A stretch of DNA of 7,898 nt from contig DATHET010000141.1 in the NCBI GenBank assembly GCA_035490315.1, positions 1 through 7,898 on the forward strand, given 5' to 3'. The notes beneath the pieces were generated by a model. The model was not told the origin of the DNA. It saw only the letters and a program-made list of their open reading frames with translations, and did no database searches. How positions within the stretch are numbered: position 1 is the first letter of the stretch; every line of letters starts with the position of its first letter. The stretch comes from JADJQU01 sp035490315 (GTDB lineage: Bacteria > Planctomycetota > UBA1135 > GCA-002686595). This document shows, in pieces, positions 6,680 through 7,898 of this stretch. Position numbers and translations under genes: made by a program.

Positions 6680-6719
6680 GTGGGTCGATTCAAAAGTACG
6701 CGTCATTAGTGGGCACGGT
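6680..6719 (+). repeat. Left terminal inverted repeat of the IS630 element
   Basis: Aligned with the reverse complement of 7856-7895, 30 of 40 positions match; the longest shared block is GATTCAAAA (positions 8-16 of the repeat). The transposase stop codon (6719-6721) touches its inner edge, and the TTG that could start the neighbouring membrane protein (6693) lies within it. Confidence 0.88.
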
Positions 6720-7828
6720 CACTTTGGGTGCAGTCCAGCAGTCCGCACCACATTCACCTTGGTGCAGTAGCGCTTGAGACTATCAAGGATCTGATCGGCC
6801 GTCTTGGTCCAGATGAACGGCCTCGGATCGGCGTTGTGAGCTTCGAGGAACTTGCGGATGTCGACCTCGAGCGCATTCGTGGATCGGTGCACGCCGCGGC
6901 GTGTGACGCGACGGTCCACGATGGAAAAGAAGCTCTCGACGAGATTCAGCCAGGACGAACTGGTGGGCGTGAAGTGCACGTGGAAGCGCGGCCGGCGAAT
7001 CAGCCAGCGATGGATTGCCGGCGTCTTGTGCGTGGCGTAATTGTCCATCACGAGGTGGACGTCGAGTTCGGCCGGCACAGCGGACTCGATCTCGTCCAGA
7101 AACCTGCGGAACTCATGTGCTCTGTGACGCCGGTACGTCTTGCCGATCACCCTGCCCGTCGCGATGTCGAGTGCTGCGAACAGCGACGTAGTGCCGTGCC
7201 GTGCGTAGGTGTTCGTGCGGCGCTCCGGGTGCGTCGGCAGCAGCGGAAGCAGTGGCTGCATGCGATCAAGAGCCTGAATTTGAGACTTTTCGTCGACACA
7301 CAGCACGAGCGCATTGTCCGGCGGTGACATGTACAACCCCACGACATCGCGGACCTTCTCGACGAACTGCGGGTCCTTCGACAGAGAAAACGTCTCGGTG
7401 CGGTCAGGGCGCAGACCGAAGGCTCTCCAGACGCGACCCACCGCGCTCGGCGACATCTCGAGCTGCTCCGCGAGCATGCGCGAGCTCCACTGCGTGCTTG
7501 CCTTGGGTTTCTCGTGCAAGGTCGCATCGACGATGCGCTCTACGTGCTCGTCGGTGATCGAGCGCGGCCGACCAACGCGAGGCTCATCGAAGAGTCCGTC
7601 GAGGCGCGACTCAACGAATCGTCGACGCCATTTGCCGACTGTGGCCACTGACAGGCTCAGCTCTTCGGCCACATCTTGATTGTCCGCGCCAGCCACGCAG
7701 GCGAGCACGATCCTCGCTCGCTCGACCAGCGAGGATCCAGCAGTACGTCTGCGGGTCAGCCGCAGCAACTCGGATCGCTCTTCCTCCGTGAGTTTCAACT
7801 CCGCTTTCGGCCGTCCCATTGTGCTCAT
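6719..7828 (-). CDS. IS630-family DDE transposase
   Basis: 369 residues, ATG at 7828; a second in-frame ATG at 7819 (MGRPKAELKL) is possible, and neither has a clear ribosome site. The N-terminal half binds the element ends: a helix-turn-helix around QDVAEELSLSVATVGKWRRRF (51-71), then a linker GLFDEPRVGRPRSI and a second winged region (WSSRMLAEQLEMSPSAVGRV). The catalytic domain carries Asp179 in LCVDEKSQIQAL, Asp262 in LVMDNYATHK and Glu298 in WLNLVESFFS, a DD35E arrangement typical of the IS630/Tc1-mariner superfamily. The intermediate HFTPTSSSWLN is also a family hallmark. No frameshift or internal stop is seen, so the enzyme is probably functional. It cuts at the terminal repeats and inserts at TA. 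Confidence 0.96.
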   Translation of the reverse strand: MSTMGRPKAELKLTEEERSELLRLTRRRTAGSSLVERARIVLACVAGADNQDVAEELSLSVATVGKWRRRFVESRLDGLFDEPRVGRPRSITDEHVERIVDATLHEKPKASTQWSSRMLAEQLEMSPSAVGRVWRAFGLRPDRTETFSLSKDPQFVEKVRDVVGLYMSPPDNALVLCVDEKSQIQALDRMQPLLPLLPTHPERRTNTYARHGTTSLFAALDIATGRVIGKTYRRHRAHEFRRFLDEIESAVPAELDVHLVMDNYATHKTPAIHRWLIRRPRFHVHFTPTSSSWLNLVESFFSIVDRRVTRRGVHRSTNALEVDIRKFLEAHNADPRPFIWTKTADQILDSLKRYCTKVNVVRTAGLHPK

Positions 7829-7855
7829 GACAGCATGTACGCAGCGGCGGGGAAA

Positions 7856-7895
7856 ACCGCGAGCACTTATGGCCCGAATTTTTGAATCACCCCAC
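7856..7895 (-). repeat. Right terminal inverted repeat of the IS630 element
   Basis: This is the mate of 6680-6719, with 30 of 40 positions identical in inverted orientation. It lies 27 bases upstream of the transposase start codon, so the transposase promoter must overlap it or lie outside the element. TA and then the window end follow immediately. Confidence 0.88.
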
Positions 7896-7898
7896 TAG

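Larger units (their letters stand above)
6680..7895 (-). mobile_element. IS630-family insertion sequence, 1216 bp, complete
   Basis: The element is bounded by imperfect inverted repeats of 40 bp that begin GTGGG and share GATTCAAAA. Outside each end lies TA, giving CTAG at 6677-6680 and again at 7895-7898. This is the TA duplication within a CTAG target known for IS630 elements. The single gene inside is an uninterrupted DDE transposase. Length, target and gene content all fit the family. The right-hand target site coincides with the last base of the window. I cannot name the specific element. Confidence 0.92.

Overview
The window is GC-rich and coding-dense, and looks like a chromosomal piece of a planctomycete (phylum Planctomycetota). 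The evidence is protein style rather than a marker gene. There is a dockerin-like calcium-loop motif (pattern D-N-NG--D-CD---GTS-D-N-N-IPDECE) in front of a right-handed beta-helix. There is also a LamG protein with a Cys-containing C-terminal module carrying NSGGNPPPNDCSG, of a kind I recall from many planctomycete exported proteins. The assignment is an inference from recalled family patterns.

Layout. Positions 3-1553 (+) hold the 3' part of a large exported beta-helix protein whose start lies left of the window. It converges on a set of minus-strand genes. Between the two sits a 109-bp near-perfect palindrome (1567-1675) with 54-bp arms. Reading the minus strand from right to left, the next features are an intact IS630-family insertion sequence (6680-7895), a four-helix membrane protein (6606-6052), a secreted LamG-domain protein (5950-4763), an SGNH-hydrolase-like membrane-anchored protein without its catalytic residues (4674-3526), a polytopic membrane protein with GT-C-like features (3522-2506), and a conserved protein of unknown function (2386-1742).

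How they may work together. The SGNH-like gene and the polytopic membrane gene are separated by 3 bases and are almost certainly cotranscribed. This pairing fits synthesis or modification of an envelope glycan or other extracytoplasmic polymer, but no substrate can be read from the sequence. The beta-helix and LamG proteins are exported, probably adhesive or structural. The IS630 copy has 40-bp imperfect terminal repeats (30/40 matching), a TA duplication within CTAG at both ends and an uninterrupted DDE transposase. Its left end lies about 70 bp upstream of the preferred start of the membrane protein gene and may have cut off its native promoter. The window stops exactly at the right-hand target site, so what the IS interrupts on that side is unseen.

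The items most worth a second look are the palindrome with its 20-bp-spaced CGGAGTC iterons, the degenerate SGNH protein paired with a polytopic membrane protein, and the Cys-containing C-terminal module. I saw no CRISPR array, tRNA, rRNA or recognisable defence system.
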